A stretch of 64,000 nt of DNA from Rhodotorula mucilaginosa (Eukaryota; Basidiomycota; Microbotryomycetes; Sporidiobolales; Sporidiobolaceae): contig CP137864.1 in the NCBI GenBank assembly GCA_034406715.1, positions 2,164,821-2,228,820 of the forward strand, written 5' to 3'. The position numbers and the translations under genes are program-made. This document shows positions 10,292-21,804 of the stretch, piece by piece. The notes under the pieces were generated by a model. That model did no database searches, was not told where the DNA came from, and was given only the letters and a program-made list of their open reading frames with translations. Within the stretch, counting starts at the first letter, position 1. Each line of letters opens with the position of its first letter.

Positions 10292-11922
10292 GCCCTTCGG
10301 GGAACCACTACCACCGCCACCCCTCCTCTTTTCATGTCGACGGCAGGGCTCGCCTCCCCCCTCCCTCGCCTCGCGTTCACTGTTGTTGCCATCATCACCA
10401 CTCCTCCACCCCCTCCTCGTCAACCCTCTTTCGACCTCCTTCGGCTTTTTCCCCCACCACGATGGGGAGGGAGGGATATCCATCCTCGTCGCGCGGCAAG
10501 CGCTTGCAGCTCCGGCTCCCCCCTGCCCCCCGAAAACTCTTCCTCTCCGGCATCTCCCGCCTCGACGGCGAGGAGGGCCATCGGCGCACCGGTTCACGGT
10601 CTGCGTTGCTTCTTCATCATCCTACATGACTCGAGATCCCGTTCTTTAGACTTGCCTTCCATCCCGTCGACTCTCGCGCATTCCTCTCTCTCTCTCTCGT
10701 TGTTTCGCCGTGACTTATTTTTCCTCTCTCTCTGGATCTTCGGAACTCCCTCTCTATAGCTTGTGACCTTGTTGCGAAATTTTCTCGAATTAATTCTCTC
10801 CTTTTCTTTTTTGAGCCATCCTATACGAGGTTACAAGGAAATGGCGAGTTTTGTATTCGTGACCTGTCGAGCGAGCAGTCAAGTGCGCGCGTCGAGACGA
10901 CGACGCCTGTCGCTCTCCTTTCCCCTCTTCACTCGCGCCCTTTTTGAGGGCGACTGCACGCCTCTGGCTGGCGGTGCAACCTTCTAACGACTCATTCTGA
11001 GATCTCACCCTCGCTATCCTCGTCACTCGCCACGATCACTGCTCCTGCTCGCGGTCACCCGTCCACCACGAGCGAGCTCACCCTCTTGAGCAACCCGATA
11101 CCCGTGTCCCCTCCACGAGTTCTCGGGGCGAGGACTCCTACTCCGACTAGGTGTCAGTCCTCAAAGACGCTCTGTTTCAACCTAATCACGACGCCTGCTT
11201 GGCCCCGTCATCTTAAATCGTGAGTCACTTTGCGCCTACTCTTCCCTCGCCCGCACACGCACACGCACATCCACCGCATGATATGAGACGAGGTGGAAGG
11301 AAACACGGAAAAGGGAGGGGGGACATGACGAACCACGCTGGCACCAGTCGCGACAACGCCCGCATTTTTCTTTACGCTATTGAACGCGGGCGCGACGAGA
11401 CGATACTTTAATGCAAGCCGCGGACTAATATCCCGCGGCCGGATCCCTCTCTACCTTATACCTCCTATCACCACCACCTCTCCTCATGTCGAGCGATGGA
11501 TGCGTGTGTTGGCGTGTGTGGCTTATCGAGATGGAGCGACTCGGGGAAAGGACACCTTGTACTGACCTTGTCCCTCCTCCTTGCGCCACGCTCAGCAGGA
11601 TCCACCTACTCATACTCGAGTCTCTGCTTGCGCCCTGTCTGTGTAGTCTGATTGCTTCTGGCCATGCAAATTTGCCCACTCTTCCAGGGTTTTCTCCATC
11701 ACAACTTGCGTCTCGTCCGAAGAGTACTCGCGCTGCTCTTCCTTCCGGAAAGGATTTGTCCGGCTGCCTGTCTGAAAGCGTGTACCATTGCGTGCAAGTG
11801 TCTTAGAGGCAGCTTTGGGAATTGGGCGCCACACGCGACGTCTGAAGTTTGCCTCGCTCGCGCCTCTTTCACCGGACTTTGCTCTCTCACGCTCCGATTC
11901 AAGGGACAAAGAGGCGGCAGAG
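10292..11922. other. long intergenic region, no gene recognised
   Basis: About 1.6 kb between the SFP1-like gene and the septin. The first 700 bases are very pyrimidine-rich (CT stretches around 10680-10750), as in a long 3' UTR. The remainder has small open frames with no family resemblance. No tRNA, repeat or element was seen. Confidence 0.5.
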
Positions 11923-14318
11923 ATGGCGTCGAATGGAACAGCGACTGCGAGCACCTCGACTGGCATCATGAACTTGCCGAACCAGGTGCGCCGTTCCCTC
12001 GTTCGTCTCTCCGTGAATCTCGTCAAACCAACTGAACTCGTCCCCTCGCACGCGCCATGACCACCACCAACAGCGGCACAAGATTAGTGCGTGAACTTGC
12101 GATCCAGCTCTGCTTGTCCTGTGTTCGTTCGGCGGGCTGACTCGGAGTTTCGACGCCAACAGTCGCCAAGCGGGGCGGACACTTCACCTTGATGGTCGTC
12201 GGCGAGAGCGGACTCGGCAAGACCACCCTCGTGTGAGTCTCGTGCAGGTTCCGCACGTGATGGGGACCGGTGAACGCCGCCTAAAGTCGGAGCGACATTA
12301 TCTCATTGATGCGGCCTGGAGCAAGGCTGCACGGTCCCTTGCCGAAGAGAGTTCTCGCGGAGACTGACCCATGATGTATTTCTGAACAAACAGGAACACG
12401 CTCTTCTCGACCGAACTCGCCGGCGTCAAAGACTACTCGCGCAGGTTTGCGAAACAGATGGACAAGACGACCGAGATTGGTTAGTCTTACGCTCTGCGCC
12501 GGGCACTCAATGTACCGTTCAGAGCCAGACTTTCTGACACCCTCGCCGGCCGCGCAATAGACATCATCAAGGCAGAACTCGAGGAGAAGCAGTTCAAGGT
12601 CAAGCTGAACGTGATCGACACGCCCGGCTTTGGCGACTATGTCAACAACCGCGACTCGTGGAACCCGATTGTCGATTTTATCGTGCGTTGTTCTCTCACT
12701 CGTGTCATCCTCCCATGACCGAGAGAGAGAGAACTGACCTCCTGACCCGCGCGTCGACACTCGCTCGCCACAGGACGACCAGCACGAATCCTACATGCGT
12801 CAGGAGCAGCAACCCCAACGCGGGCAGAAGCACGACATGCGCGTCCACGCGTGCCTGTACTTTGTCCGGCCGACGGGTCACGCGCTGAAACCGCTCGACG
12901 TCGAGATCATGAAGCGCCTCGGGACGAGGGTCAACTTGATCCCCGTCATTGCCAAGGCCGACACGTTGACGCCGCATGATTTGGCCCTCTTCAAGCGGAA
13001 CGTGAGTCTCTCCCGAGAGCGCGAGGAATTCGGGTTCTCTTTCCGAGACCTTTCGGGATGACAAGGCACAACTTCCGGACCGAAGCTGATCGATTCCCCG
13101 CGCTGTCATCCGGGCCGCACAGATCCGCGAGGTGATTCAGGCGCAGGGTATTCGAATCTATACCCCTCCAGTCGAGACAGACGACGAACAAGCTGCCGAG
13201 CACGCCCGCATCCTCGCTGTGTGTGCTCTCTCGCTCCAATCGCTCTGATGGCGGCGAGGGAAGTTTGTTTGTGTTCCCTATGTACTGACCTCCCCGCACC
13301 ACCATCGTCTTCCTCAAAAGGCCGCCATGCCGTTCTCGATCATCGGCTCCACGTCCGAGATCGCGACCGCCGACGGCCGCACCGTCAAAGGCAGGCAGTA
13401 CCTGTGGGGCGTCGCCGAGGTCGAGAACGAGGAGCACTGCGACTTTAAAAAGTTGAGGAGCTTGCTGGTCCGGACTCATATGCTCGATTTGATTCAGACG
13501 ACCGAGGAAGGGCACTATGAGCAGTACAGGCAGGCACAGATGGAGACGCGCAAGTTTGGGTGAGTGGGTTGGCTGTCTACCTATCTCTCTTTGTCTTCGC
13601 TGTCTGCCGGACCTCCGCTGTGGCGGTCATCGAGTACTTACGGCTCAGAACAGCTCACTGACCCGGTGCTCTATGCGGTGTACCTTGCAGCGAACCCAAG
13701 GTCAAGAAGGTCGAGAACGCCAAGTTCAAAGAGGAAGAAGAAGCGGTCAGTCCCTCTCGCCGCGGACTTCGTGATGGCGCTCCCTTGCGCGAGCCCGCAC
13801 CTAGAGCTCGCTTGGGGCGCCTGATGATGTCTCGCAGATGGACTGACAAATCTGTTTGCCGTCATGCTCTCAGCTCCGGAAGCGCTTTACGGAACAGGTC
13901 AAGATGGAAGAGGCGCGGTTCAGACAATGGGGTGCGCTGCCTGTTCTCTCTCCTTCCTTTCGCTCTCGCATACTGGCACCCGCTTGAAAAAGGGCGAATA
14001 GTCCTGAGAGAAAAGGTTCTGATGCCCATTTGCGTTTGACCCCACCAGAGCAACACCTGATTGCGGAACGCGATCGGCTCAACAAGGACCTCGAGCAGGC
14101 ACACAGGTGAGCGGAGATTGTCTGTCCCGTCGAAAAGCGCGACTGGCTTTGAACGCTGTCGCAATGTCGGCTTCGAGGCTGATTTGTGTGTGCTCTCGAA
14201 CCCGGGAAACGATCCACGCAGCCAAATCAAGGCTCTCGAAGTCGAGCTCGACCACTTTACTGGGAACGGGATGGGTTACGGGTCCGCCGCGAGCCGCAAC
14301 ACGGCGGGGCGGCGCTGA
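11923..14318 (+). CDS. CDC12: septin, Cdc12 subfamily
   Basis: Twelve exons (11923-11985, 12074-12086, 12163-12232, 12394-12479, 12561-12682, 12774-13001, 13123-13218, 13321-13559, 13691-13745, 13874-13931, 14049-14106, 14222-14318) give 394 residues. Septin marks: GIMNLPNQRHKI polybasic lead-in, P-loop GESGLGKTT (about residues 39-47), switch II DTPGFGD, the NKxD-equivalent AKAD, and the septin-unique region AAMPFSIIGSTSEIATADG with YLWGVAEVENEEHCDF. A C-terminal coiled coil follows (LRKRFTEQVKMEEARFRQW, then EQHLIAERDRLNKDLEQAH). The lead-in and the ARxMETRKFG region match Cdc12/AspC better than Cdc3, Cdc10 or Cdc11. Septins polymerise into hetero-oligomeric filaments at the bud neck and division site. 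Exon 2 is only 13 nt. Confidence 0.92.
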
Positions 14319-14768
14319 GAGTGCCCCTTCCTCTTCCCCTTCGCTCTCACCCGCATGACGAAGCCGAACGCGATATGATCTCTCCTCCTTTGATGATTCT
14401 TTCTTTCTGTTAGGTATATACCCCGTCCTTTTGATACGTTTTCTCACTTTGTGCCCTGAGCTGAAAGGAGCAGCTGCGGGTGGCGTCGAAAGTCGGGGCG
14501 AGCCCTGTCCGGCTTTTCCTATCAGGGCGGGGCTATCAGGGTTCGAGAGAGCGAACCATATATGCATAGATACTACAGTGAATATCCTCTCTTTTCCCTT
14601 GATAACGCGTGCAAAATGGCGATCGCTCCTTTGCCATCGTCATCGCGTCCAACTTGCGAGTCTCGCTCAACTGCTCTCGACTTCGACCTGCCGCCGTGTT
14701 TTGCCAGAGCTGCTGAATCAGACATCTCTGACCGACCAACCCCCGAAGAGCCAGGCCGAGACCCGAAC
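14319..14768. other. intergenic, promoter side of the Rab gene
   Basis: A 450-base gap. An in-frame upstream open stretch (from 14562) continues into the Rab reading frame, so earlier Met codons at 14562 and 14616 exist. They would add a tail not usual for Rab proteins. Confidence 0.4.
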
Positions 14769-16363
14769 ATGAGTTACTCGACCGCGTCGCCGACGGCTCA
14801 GCCTTCGTTTGGCAAAATGTCTGAACCGCCGACGACGCTCAAACTGCTCGTGATCGGTCAGTCAGGTCCTTCGTCCTCTCTTGGACTGTTCCCCCTAGAG
14901 CGGCCACTCTCTCCCAGAGCGAGGGGCATGTGCGGTGTTTTTCTGATCGGGTCACCGGACAAAGAGCGGGTGGGGCGCGACCAGGCTGCCTCCTCTCGAC
15001 GCCTGGACAGGGGGCGAGCTACAGTCAGCCTGCCGCCGTGTCGTCTCAGGGCGTAGCCGGCCGGGTCCGGTCCGGCGGCGGGGAGCGAAACCCACACCGC
15101 ACCTCCGCCGACTCACTCGATAAACATTCTCCTCCGCCACAAAGACTGATACAAACCTCGTTCTGATATGAAACAGGTGCATCCAGCGTCGGCAAATCTT
15201 CCTTGCTGCTCCGGTTCACGGACGAGACGTTCCTCTCGCCGGACGAGACTTCGGGTGCGTGGACCTGGGCCATTCTGCGTTTCGCTGCCTGTTTCCGAGA
15301 CTTGGTACCTCCGAAACGGGCGAATGCTGACTCAGTACGAGGGTTTTGTTACGCACAGCCACCATTGGAGTCGATTTCAAGGTCAAGGTCATCGAGCGCA
15401 AGGGAAAGAGGTGGAAATTGTCAATCTGGGTGAGTGTGGTCGCTTGGGCTCATTCATCACGCGGAGCTTCTTGTCCGGCGATCCGCCAAGGCTGATTCTT
15501 ATACCATTTTCGGCCACACAGGACACGGCCGGTCAGGAACGCTTCCGAACTCTGACGAGCTCGTACTACCGCGGCGCGCAAGGTGTCATCCTCGGTCAGT
15601 CTCCTGCTCTTCCGGATCACGGCATGCACGGCCCAGGCTGAGGCGTCCCTGATTTCCTAGTGTACGACATCACCGCACGTGACACGTTCGAGTCGCTCCA
15701 GTCGTGGATCAACGAGCTGGATACGTTTGCAGGGACGGGGCCCGCGAGTCGAGAAGTGGTCAGGATGATTGTTGGCAACAAGGTCGACAAGGTGAGCGCG
15801 AGGGAGCCGAGTCAGAGCTCGCCAGCTCCGGGTCGTCACAGGCATGCTCTGTGCCGACACGCTCAGCGCAGGCTAGCTCGCTCGGCGGGAGGTTCCGCTC
15901 GCACGCGTGCTGACCATTGTCCCATGCGCACAGGAATTCTCCCGGACCGTCTCTACCGCCGAAGGGCAAGCGTTTGCAGCAAGTCGGGACCCGCCTTGGA
16001 TGTTCATGGAGTGTTCGGCCAAGAAGGGTGGCGAGGACGTCAGCGGCGCGGACGGCATCTTTAGCAAAGTGGTCGACAAGGTGCGCGTCGTCTTTTCAGC
16101 TTCTTCTGTGTGAACTCGGCTCGCCTCGCCTCGCCACCCAGCACTGACACTCGACCTATCGTCTATGGCAGATCATCGATTGCCCCTCTCTGTATACAAA
16201 GCTCCCGCCTTCGTCCGCTTCGACCTCTGGCGCAAATCGATCGAAACCAGGCGCCGCGCGCAAGAACGGGACCGGACCGCCGGGCGACTATCCCCGAGGT
16301 GGTGGTGGAACTGTCAATCTCGATGAGGAGATGGAGGGCGGGAACGGTTGGTGCGCTTGCTGA
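14769..16363 (+). CDS. RAB18: Rab family small GTPase, Rab18-like
   Basis: Seven exons (14769-14856, 15177-15254, 15359-15429, 15522-15594, 15661-15791, 15934-16080, 16172-16363) give 259 residues. G motifs: [19 protein letters not shown] (P-loop), TIGVDFKVK (switch I), [20 protein letters not shown] (switch II), GNKVDK, and ECSAKKG. The wording of switch II and GVILVYDIT is typical of Rab18. The protein ends in Cys-Ala-Cys, a CXC double geranylgeranylation signal recognised by Rab escort protein; that gene lies at 35703-37896 in this window. Rab18 works on ER/lipid-droplet membranes in animals; its fungal role is less clear. Start chosen at MSYST; a second Met (MSEPP, 14817) is closer to the usual Rab start. 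The hypervariable tail is long and Gly-rich. Confidence 0.88.
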
Positions 16364-16988
16364 GCGCCCTGCGTCTCGCCACTCGCCACTCGCCCCTTCC
16401 GCCTTACTTGCCCCCCCAACCGCTCCTAGCTTACGTTGTGATTACCCCTCGCCTGCCGTGCGCCGTAACACTGTGCTTCCGTGTCCTCCGTCCACCCCGC
16501 CGCGCCCGCCGACTCGACTGTAACGATTGCCTTCCTTCCCTTTGGACTTGTTTTGTACCTCTTTCGCGCGTGTGTTCGTTCCCTCTCTCGCCTTCCCCTC
16601 TTTCGGACCATTGTGACCTACTCTCTTTTCCCTTGCTTTGTGTTTTGTGTCTGCTATTCCACCCTGTCATGACGCTGCTGCACAGTCGCACGTGCGAACT
16701 GGGAAGAACTCAAGGCGCGCTGGTCCTCATTCCTCTCGGTCTTTTTTTTTCGGTCGGTGCATCGGTTCCTCACCCTGATAGTCTGAAGATGCACTCGACG
16801 TGCAACTTGACTGCCAACTGCTTCGTGAAAAGAGGTGAAAGCAGTCCCGCAGCGTTCTGAACCGATCGCGGTTTCTCTCGACCAAGATTGCTCGCCCAAG
16901 CCAGAGGCTTGCGAGCCAGCTAGACGAGAGCTTGGCTTACTTGCGCTGATTGGGTCGGGCCGGGCTACGCTACGGTAGACTCTGCGTC
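16364..16988. other. intergenic, no gene recognised
   Basis: A 625-base gap rich in pyrimidines. Open frames here look like 3' UTR or promoter sequence, with no splice logic linking them to either neighbour. Confidence 0.5.
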
Positions 16989-19900
16989 ATGTCGCCGTCG
17001 CTGCACGTGCATGCTCCCCACCTTCACCTGCACCACGGTCATCGAGACGTAGGGCAGCCAGGAGGCACCGCATACACGGACGCAACGCCCAAGGGAAGCC
17101 ACTATGCTACCACTCTCGACGCGATCCGGCGACTCGCCCTGTGGAACTGTGCTGCACCGGCGTTGGCCAAGGGCGACGTCAACTGGAACGCTGCACCGAC
17201 GACGGCGGCCGCAGCAGCTCGGACAAGTACAGCAGGGGGAACCGGTGGGATGGACTGGAACGAGGTCCTGAGGAAATTCAGGAAACACAACCCCAACAGA
17301 TTACGTGCGTGTTCCCATCGACACGATCTGGTTCTCGACCACGAACTCAAAAAACTCTCCCCTCTCGGGAAACAGTCACCGCCGCCACCGCCGCCACCGA
17401 ACGGACACTCTGGACTCTGCTTGCAAAGGCTCCGGCTCCACTACGCCGAACCGCAAACCCGTCTCTGCCTCTCCCGCCGCAAATCGCTCCAGCCGACTTA
17501 CCAGCCGCGACCGAATCGCTCTCGGACCTCCGCAACTCGCTCAAAACCTTGCAAGGCACAACGACTGAGATCGACTCGGCGCAAATTGTCCTCGCTTTCG
17601 GTGATTGGGCAGTTGGGAACCCGGATCAGGCGTTGGCGGATCTCGCAGCGGTGACGGATCGAGGACTGCCTCGAGCGGGAGTGCCGTCCGAGGGGTACGA
17701 TATGACGTTGCGAGTGCTCGGATACGCGGTCGAAGGTGAGCTTTCGCTGTCATCACGAACGTCGCAGGAGTCAGCTAACGGCGGTGTCATTCTCGCTCGC
17801 TCTGATCCAGGGTATGCTCTCGAAGGGTCTGGACGGACGGGAGACGCGCTCGCAGCCTACCTCCAAGCCGGAGAACTGTACGAAGCCGCGATTGCTGCCC
17901 TCTCGACCATGCCGGACCGCGACGACAACGACATTTCGCTGCACCGGATCGGCGGAGACGTCTTGATGCGAGTCGCGCTCATGACGCGGGCTTTGGCCGA
18001 CGGCGCACCTGAAGAACAACACCACCATTACCAGCTCGAGACGTCCTACTCGGCACACCGAGCGTACCTCGCCCACTCGACTTCGTTTGCCCGTCCGGCA
18101 GCCGCGTTTCCGACTTCGTCCCAAATGGCCATGCACAGCTCGTTCCGCTCACTTCAAGCACTCCTTCCCAAGTGGGATCCGGCACTGGTCTCGCTCAACG
18201 ATCGTACGCAAGAGAGGATTCTGAGGAGCACGACGAGGTTGCCAAAAGCGGGCGAGACGAACCGCGAATATTTGCGATTCTTGGACGAGGTGGTGGAAGG
18301 GTGGAAAGCTCGGGGTGCGCCCCGAGCAGGTGCTGGCGAAGTGATCGAGGTGCGTCTTGTCTCTTTTTTCTGCAGTGCACTCCCGAAAGTCGACACCCGA
18401 CTCAAATCTTTCAACGCTGCACGCACCCAGATCCTCTACAACGCCCTCACGCACACGTTCCAATCGCAACTCCTTCTCCGCCACCTCATTCGCGCCTTGA
18501 CCATCGCGGCACGGTACGACGAAGCGACCAAGGCGTTGCGCCTGTACCGCGAGTTGTGGGACAAGGCGCGCGAGACGGACGCGAGGGAAGTGGCGAAAGA
18601 GATGCGGGAGCTTCGAGCTCGAGCGATTCGCGAGGAAGTCGGGCGAGGCGAGGGCAAGGTTGAGGTCGAGGTTGAGAAGGAGGAGGGGTCGACGCGGGAA
18701 AAGGGGGGCGCGGAATCGGCAACAGAGACGGACGCGCCGTACGCGGTCGATATCGATTCGGACGCCCTCTTTATCGAGACGGTCGTGTTCGGCACGCGGC
18801 TCTTGTGTCGCTACTTTGGCGAACGCGCGGCAGACGCGGTCGATCTCGCCAGGCGGGCCAGGACGGTCTTTAACGAGGCGAAGGGCGGCTCGCTCAGGCA
18901 AAACGGGGGCAAGATCGAGGCGGATCTGGAGCGCTCGTTGGGCGCTGCGCTTGGCGCACTGGCTCGGCAGGGTGGGCTCTCTTTGGTTCCTTCTCAGATC
19001 GGCAATCACTGAGCGATAACGATTCCCTTTCGCAGATCCGGACGCCGACCGTCGCACCAAGCGACACTCGCAAGCGCTTGAGCATCTCCGCCACGCCGCT
19101 TCGTTGGGTCCTCACGATCCGACGAATCAATACACGCTCGCGTACCACTTGCTCGAACAACGGCAGGTATCCGAGGCACTCGACCGGGGGCGCGAAGCAG
19201 TCCGCCTCGATCCGACCTGGAAGGAAGCGTGGCACCTTCTCGCGCTGTGCGTTTCGGCGCAGAAGGACATGAAGGGCGCGCTCGCGGTGCTCGAGACGGC
19301 GATCGAGCTTGAGGAGAGGGACCCGAACGACGACGACGAGGCAGCGCGGCGATGGGATCATCCGACGAATGCGACGGAACGACTTGCGGTCGAGATGCAG
19401 CTCCGACTGACGAGGAACGCCGTGATCGAGTACCTCGAAGGACCCGCGGCGGCCCTGGTCGACCAACAAGAGATCTTGGCCTACTTTTCGGCCGAGTTTG
19501 CACCGATCGCGGCGGCGACGAAGGCGCTCGCAAGCACGCAACCCGCGCCCACCGCAGCACCGTCGTCGTCGGAGCAAAGAAACCGAGGCGGACTCGCTCC
19601 TCCCGGCGGCGGCGGCGGCGCCTCTGTCAGTCGAGCGGCATCGATCCTGAGCCGGCGGCGGAGCTCAAAGAAGCGCAAGTCGCAGGGTCTCTCCTCCGCG
19701 GCAGTGTCGTCCTCCGGTTCGGCCCTGGGTCCGATCCCGCCGCTCCACGCCACCACCGCCGCCGCCGATGCAGAGCAACCGAGCAGCGTTCTCTCGACGC
19801 CGGCGCGATCGGTCGTTGGCGAATCGACTGCCGCTTCCGTCACGACTGCGGTCAGCGCGACGGTACCGTCTCGGTCTCGATCCCAGCAAGCCGAGTCGCC

Positions 19901-20585
19901 CACTTCGACCGGCGCTGCGACTACTACCACCGCCGCCGCCGCAATCCGACCGTCCCCCAACACGGACCGATCGGCGACCAAACTCTTGGCAGACACTTGG
20001 CTCGCGAGCGCGGCTTCGTTCCGTCGCGCGGGCAAGCTGGACGAGGCTCGCGGCGCCGTCAGCGAGGCTGAAGCGCTCGACGTCGACGACGCGGACGTGT
20101 GGACCCAATTGGCGCTCGTCTTGCTCGCAACGACGACGAATGGGGAGAAGGACCACACCAAGGTGAAGGATGTGTTGACGCGGGCGATGGCGATCGACCC
20201 GAACCATGTCCCGACTTCGATCTTGATGGCGACGCTGTTTTTGACCCGCCCGGTCGAGCACGACGCTGCGACCACGGAGGAAAAGGAAGACGGCACTGGC
20301 GTCGACGAAGATCCCGACGCCGAGGCGGCGGCGGCGGCTCCGACGTGGAAGCGCCCGCTCCCGACCGACTGGCTCGTCGTGCAGGTTCCTGTCGCCGAAG
20401 CGATGCTCGAGACGATCGTCCACCGCGAAGGGTATGACGTCCCTGAAGCGTGGTACGAGCTCAGTCGGTGCTACCAGTTGACCGGCCGGGTACGAGAAGA
20501 GCAGGAGTGCCTCGTCCGCGCGTTGGAGTTGGAGCGGACGAGACCGATCCGGGTCCTCGGCAGGGCGGTACAGCGGTTCGTTTAG
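16989..20585 (+). CDS. YPP1: TPR protein Ypp1/TTC7, scaffold of the plasma-membrane PI4-kinase complex
   Basis: Five exons (16989-17304, 17376-17735, 17811-18349, 18431-18971, 19036-20585) encode about 1,101 residues. The N-terminal part has the TTC7/Ypp1 pattern LDAIRRLALWNCAAPALAKG and EVLRKFRKHNPNR. Helical TPR-like repeats follow: GYALEGSGRTGDALAAYLQA, LLRHLIRALTIAARYDEATK, then QYTLAYHLLEQRQVSEALDR and EAWHLLALCVSAQ. A Ser/Ala/Thr-rich linker of about 130 residues separates these from the C-terminal TPRs (LADTWLASAASFRRAGKLDE, WYELSRCYQLTGRVREEQEC). In yeast Ypp1 joins Efr3 and Stt4 to make PI4P at the plasma membrane. Intron 3 (18350-18430) is 81 nt with no stop, so retention would insert 27 residues. 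Confidence 0.82.
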
Positions 20586-20968
20586 TCTAGTACTCTCTCG
20601 TTTAACGCCTCGCTCGGTCGCCCAGGTCACACAAGATACCCAAAAGTAGATGCCAGGGGTAATACAGTGGTTGTTTGTTCTCCCGACTACAGTACGCCGG
20701 CGGCCCTGCGGCACGTTTTCGAGAGGCCAGATTGTTTGTGTTGCCGTCTTCGGCGGCCGCACCCAACCGACTGACAGGCGAGGGACGATTACTGAAAGCC
20801 CGACTGATCTCTGCGGTTCGGGGATCCTGCCGTTCGATTCGGGAGACGGCGCGCCGGCCTTCGTCTGCGTGCCAAGCCTACGCATCGGGCCCTTAAGGTG
20901 CAGCCCTCGTGGCGGGCCGGACCGCGTGGCTGCTTGCGACGGTCTTGACGGAGCAGGAACGCTTGCGA
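20586..20968. other. convergent 3' intergenic region
   Basis: A 383-base gap between the stop codons of YPP1 (+) and the RGG protein (-). Nothing recognisable. Confidence 0.5.
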
Positions 20969-21284
20969 TCATGAAAGGTGCGCCCATGGATCTTGGAGCA
21001 TCGATTCGGAAAAGAATCCGACGGGGTCGCCGCTTTGTTGTTGATGGGCGTCGTAGCGAGGTCGCTGTAGGGCAAGACGAGGCGAGGTCAGCCATAGCCG
21101 AGTCAAACTGGCGTCAAGGTTCTTCTCGTACCTTGTTGGGTCCGCCTCCGCCGTTATAGTTGCCGCCTCGACCTCGACCTGATGAAAATCCTCCTCCGCC
21201 GCCGCGACCACCACGCCCACCACCGCCACCGCCGCCGCGGCCGTTCCCGCGTCCTCGACCTCTAGCTGCTGAGCCGCGTTGCAT
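20969..21284 (-). CDS. small RGG-box protein, function unknown
   Basis: Two exons (21284-21132, 21064-20969) give 82 residues. The first exon, after MQRGSAARG, is a dense arginine-glycine box with more than 25 Gly and about nine Arg, ending GGNYNGGGGPNK. The second encodes RPRYDAHQQQSGDPVGFF then SESMLQDPWAHLS, a non-repetitive, conserved-looking tail. RGG boxes bind RNA and are methylated by arginine methyltransferases in many nuclear and nucleolar proteins; this is family knowledge, not shown here. The frame stays open upstream of the Met back to about 21361 (LYSVNS, PRPPPSSQSRQ) without a start codon. The gene may therefore be longer at its N-terminus, with one more 5' exon. I do not recognise the protein. 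Confidence 0.55.
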
Positions 21285-21804
21285 GCTGTTGACCGAGTAG
21301 AGTTGGCGGGATTGAGATGAAGGCGGAGGACGAGGGGCAGCGTGAAGGCCGGCAAGTCCGGTCTATCAGCCTGGCCGTTTGATTTACCTTCTCCCGAGTC
21401 TTGCCTTTCCTTGTTATATTTTCATGAAAGCTCCGGAGATCTCGTAAGAGAAGAAACGTTCGTCACGACCTCTGCATAAGTGATTCCCGAGACAAAGAAG
21501 ACTGCGAGAGCTTTTTTGAGTGAGCTGGGTGCCCAGCGCTCTTGCAATCGGGGAGGGAGACACGTTTGAAATGGGTAGGAATGGTAAATGCATAGTAGGA
21601 GACAAGTACACGAGGGTGGGGGAGACGCGGCTGGCACTGCCTGCCAGGAAAGGATTAGATGCAGGTAATGAAGGTGACTTTTTGGGAGCATGAAATGCGC
21701 CAACCAGGTTCGGGGAGCGTGATGCGAGACGACACCGGTGGGTGGGATGGAGAGACTCTGTCGAGGGAAAAGCGAGCGGAGAGAGGGGCTGCCTGTAGAT
21801 GGAA
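21285..21804. other. intergenic, 3' side of SUMO and 5' side of the RGG gene
   Basis: A 520-base region that must hold the SUMO 3' UTR and the RGG promoter or first exon. An open minus-strand stretch at 21430-21560 was examined and not accepted as a gene. Confidence 0.4.

Noticed and set aside
20810-20860. GGTTCGGGGATCC, loosely like a tRNA T arm
   Set aside because: No cloverleaf partner sequences within 90 bases.
19352-21095. Long shadow frames opposite YPP1 (for example 20071 + and 21095 -)
   Set aside because: High GC content opens extra frames. Their translations are Arg/Ser/Pro-rich and non-homologous, and they overlap well-supported exons.
21420-21570. Minus-strand stretch reading KKALAVFFVSGITYAEV, similar to the end of Sec1/Vps33-type proteins
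   Set aside because: There is no room for the rest of such a gene between SUMO and the RGG gene. The similar phrase is followed by a stop, and the frame above looks like UTR. I take it as chance.
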